From contig JAHEJF010000083.1 in assembly GCA_024639025.1 (NCBI GenBank), forward strand, positions 1 to 6,781: a DNA stretch of 6,781 bases, written 5' to 3'. Of the stretch, positions 6,446 to 6,781 are shown piece after piece. A program made the translations under genes and the position numbers. Under the pieces are notes generated by a model. That model made no database searches, was not told the origin of the DNA, and worked only from the letters and a program-made list of their open reading frames with translations. The DNA comes from Ahrensia sp. GTDB lineage: Bacteria > Pseudomonadota > Alphaproteobacteria > Rhizobiales > Rhizobiaceae. Every line of letters begins with the position of its first letter. The first letter of the stretch is position 1.

Positions 6446-6781
6446 TTGCTCGATCTGCTGGCCGTTGGTGGCGCGCATATCGATCGTACAGCGCGGATGA
6501 TCGCACCACACATCATGGGCGCCTCCAATCCTGCGCATGTGAGCGAAACAGTGGGCGGCGGTGCCTTCAATGCGGCGCGCAATGCACAGATGCTGAATAT
6601 CACACAGGTCGGCATGATGTCGGTTCGCGGCGGCGATGCTGCCGGGCAAGCAGTAGAGGAAGCGATTGAACGCGCCGGGCTGGCAGATCTGAGCGGCAGT
6701 TTTATCGATCGCAACACGCCCACCTACACGGCAATTCTTGATGTGGATGGTGAGCTTGTTACCGCCTTTGCCGACATGGCG
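6446..6781 (+). CDS. PfkB-family carbohydrate/nucleoside kinase (3' end cut off by the window)
   Basis: N-terminal 112 residues of a ribokinase-like kinase, which would transfer phosphate from ATP to a sugar or nucleoside in the cytoplasm. Read from TTG, it begins MLDLLAVGGAHIDR, the first strand and substrate-binding Asp region of the fold (AVGGAHID, 6-13). Next come the glycine-rich VGGGAFNAARNA (36-47), a form of the family's first signature, then SVRGGDAAG (59-67) and TPTYTAILD (91-99), a beta-strand of the lid. The ATP-binding DTxGAGD motif lies beyond the window. The next in-frame ATG (residue 18) would remove AVGGAHID, so TTG at 6446 with AAAGGA upstream is the likely start. This subgroup resembles kinases that I recall beside pseudouridine-5'-phosphate glycosidase genes, so a pseudouridine kinase is possible but unproven. 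It is transcribed away from recA. Confidence 0.88.
   Translation, partial: MLDLLAVGGAHIDRTARMIAPHIMGASNPAHVSETVGGGAFNAARNAQMLNITQVGMMSVRGGDAAGQAVEEAIERAGLADLSGSFIDRNTPTYTAILDVDGELVTAFADMA

Noticed and set aside
6338..6723. Minus-strand open frames overlapping the divergent gap and the kinase gene
   Set aside because: They run antisense to a PfkB kinase with clear family motifs and show no motif of their own.

Overview
The window reads as a stretch of ordinary core chromosome from an alphaproteobacterium, most likely in the Hyphomicrobiales (Rhizobiales). The evidence is the RecA N-terminus ([10 protein letters not shown]), the AlaS start ([15 protein letters not shown]), a eukaryote-like homodimeric NADP isocitrate dehydrogenase, the clustering of recA, alaS and icd, and a LexA site of the alphaproteobacterial GAAC-N7-GAAC type in front of recA. 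Genus and species cannot be told from the sequence alone.

Layout. Positions 1-2050 (+) hold a tight three-gene run: the 3' part of icd, a 122-residue single-pass membrane protein of unknown function starting 6 nt after icd, and a DedA/VTT-family membrane protein whose ATG overlaps the previous stop as ATGA. A 128-bp convergent gap (2051-2178) follows. It holds a perfect 8-bp inverted repeat right next to the alaS stop codon and no classical terminator. Positions 2179-4839 (-) hold alaS. The 221-bp gap 4840-5060 carries a strong intrinsic terminator for recA, two perfect palindromes and a weak candidate alaS promoter. Positions 5061-6200 (-) hold recA. The 245-bp divergent gap 6201-6445 carries the recA promoter, with a LexA box lying across its spacer and -10. 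At 6446 (+) a PfkB-family sugar/nucleoside kinase starts at TTG behind a good ribosome binding site and runs off the window.

How the genes relate. Icd serves the TCA cycle and NADPH supply, AlaS charges and proofreads tRNA-Ala, and RecA does recombination and triggers SOS; these are housekeeping genes linked by conserved position rather than a shared pathway. The recA terminator separates recA from alaS, so alaS probably has its own promoter. The small membrane protein and the DedA protein look translationally coupled and may work together. I found no mobile element, CRISPR array, tRNA, rRNA, toxin-antitoxin or defence system, and no convincing new biological system. The points most worth a second look are the uncharacterised membrane protein paired with DedA, the altered residues in that DedA protein, the LexA/promoter arrangement of recA, and the hairpin at the alaS stop.
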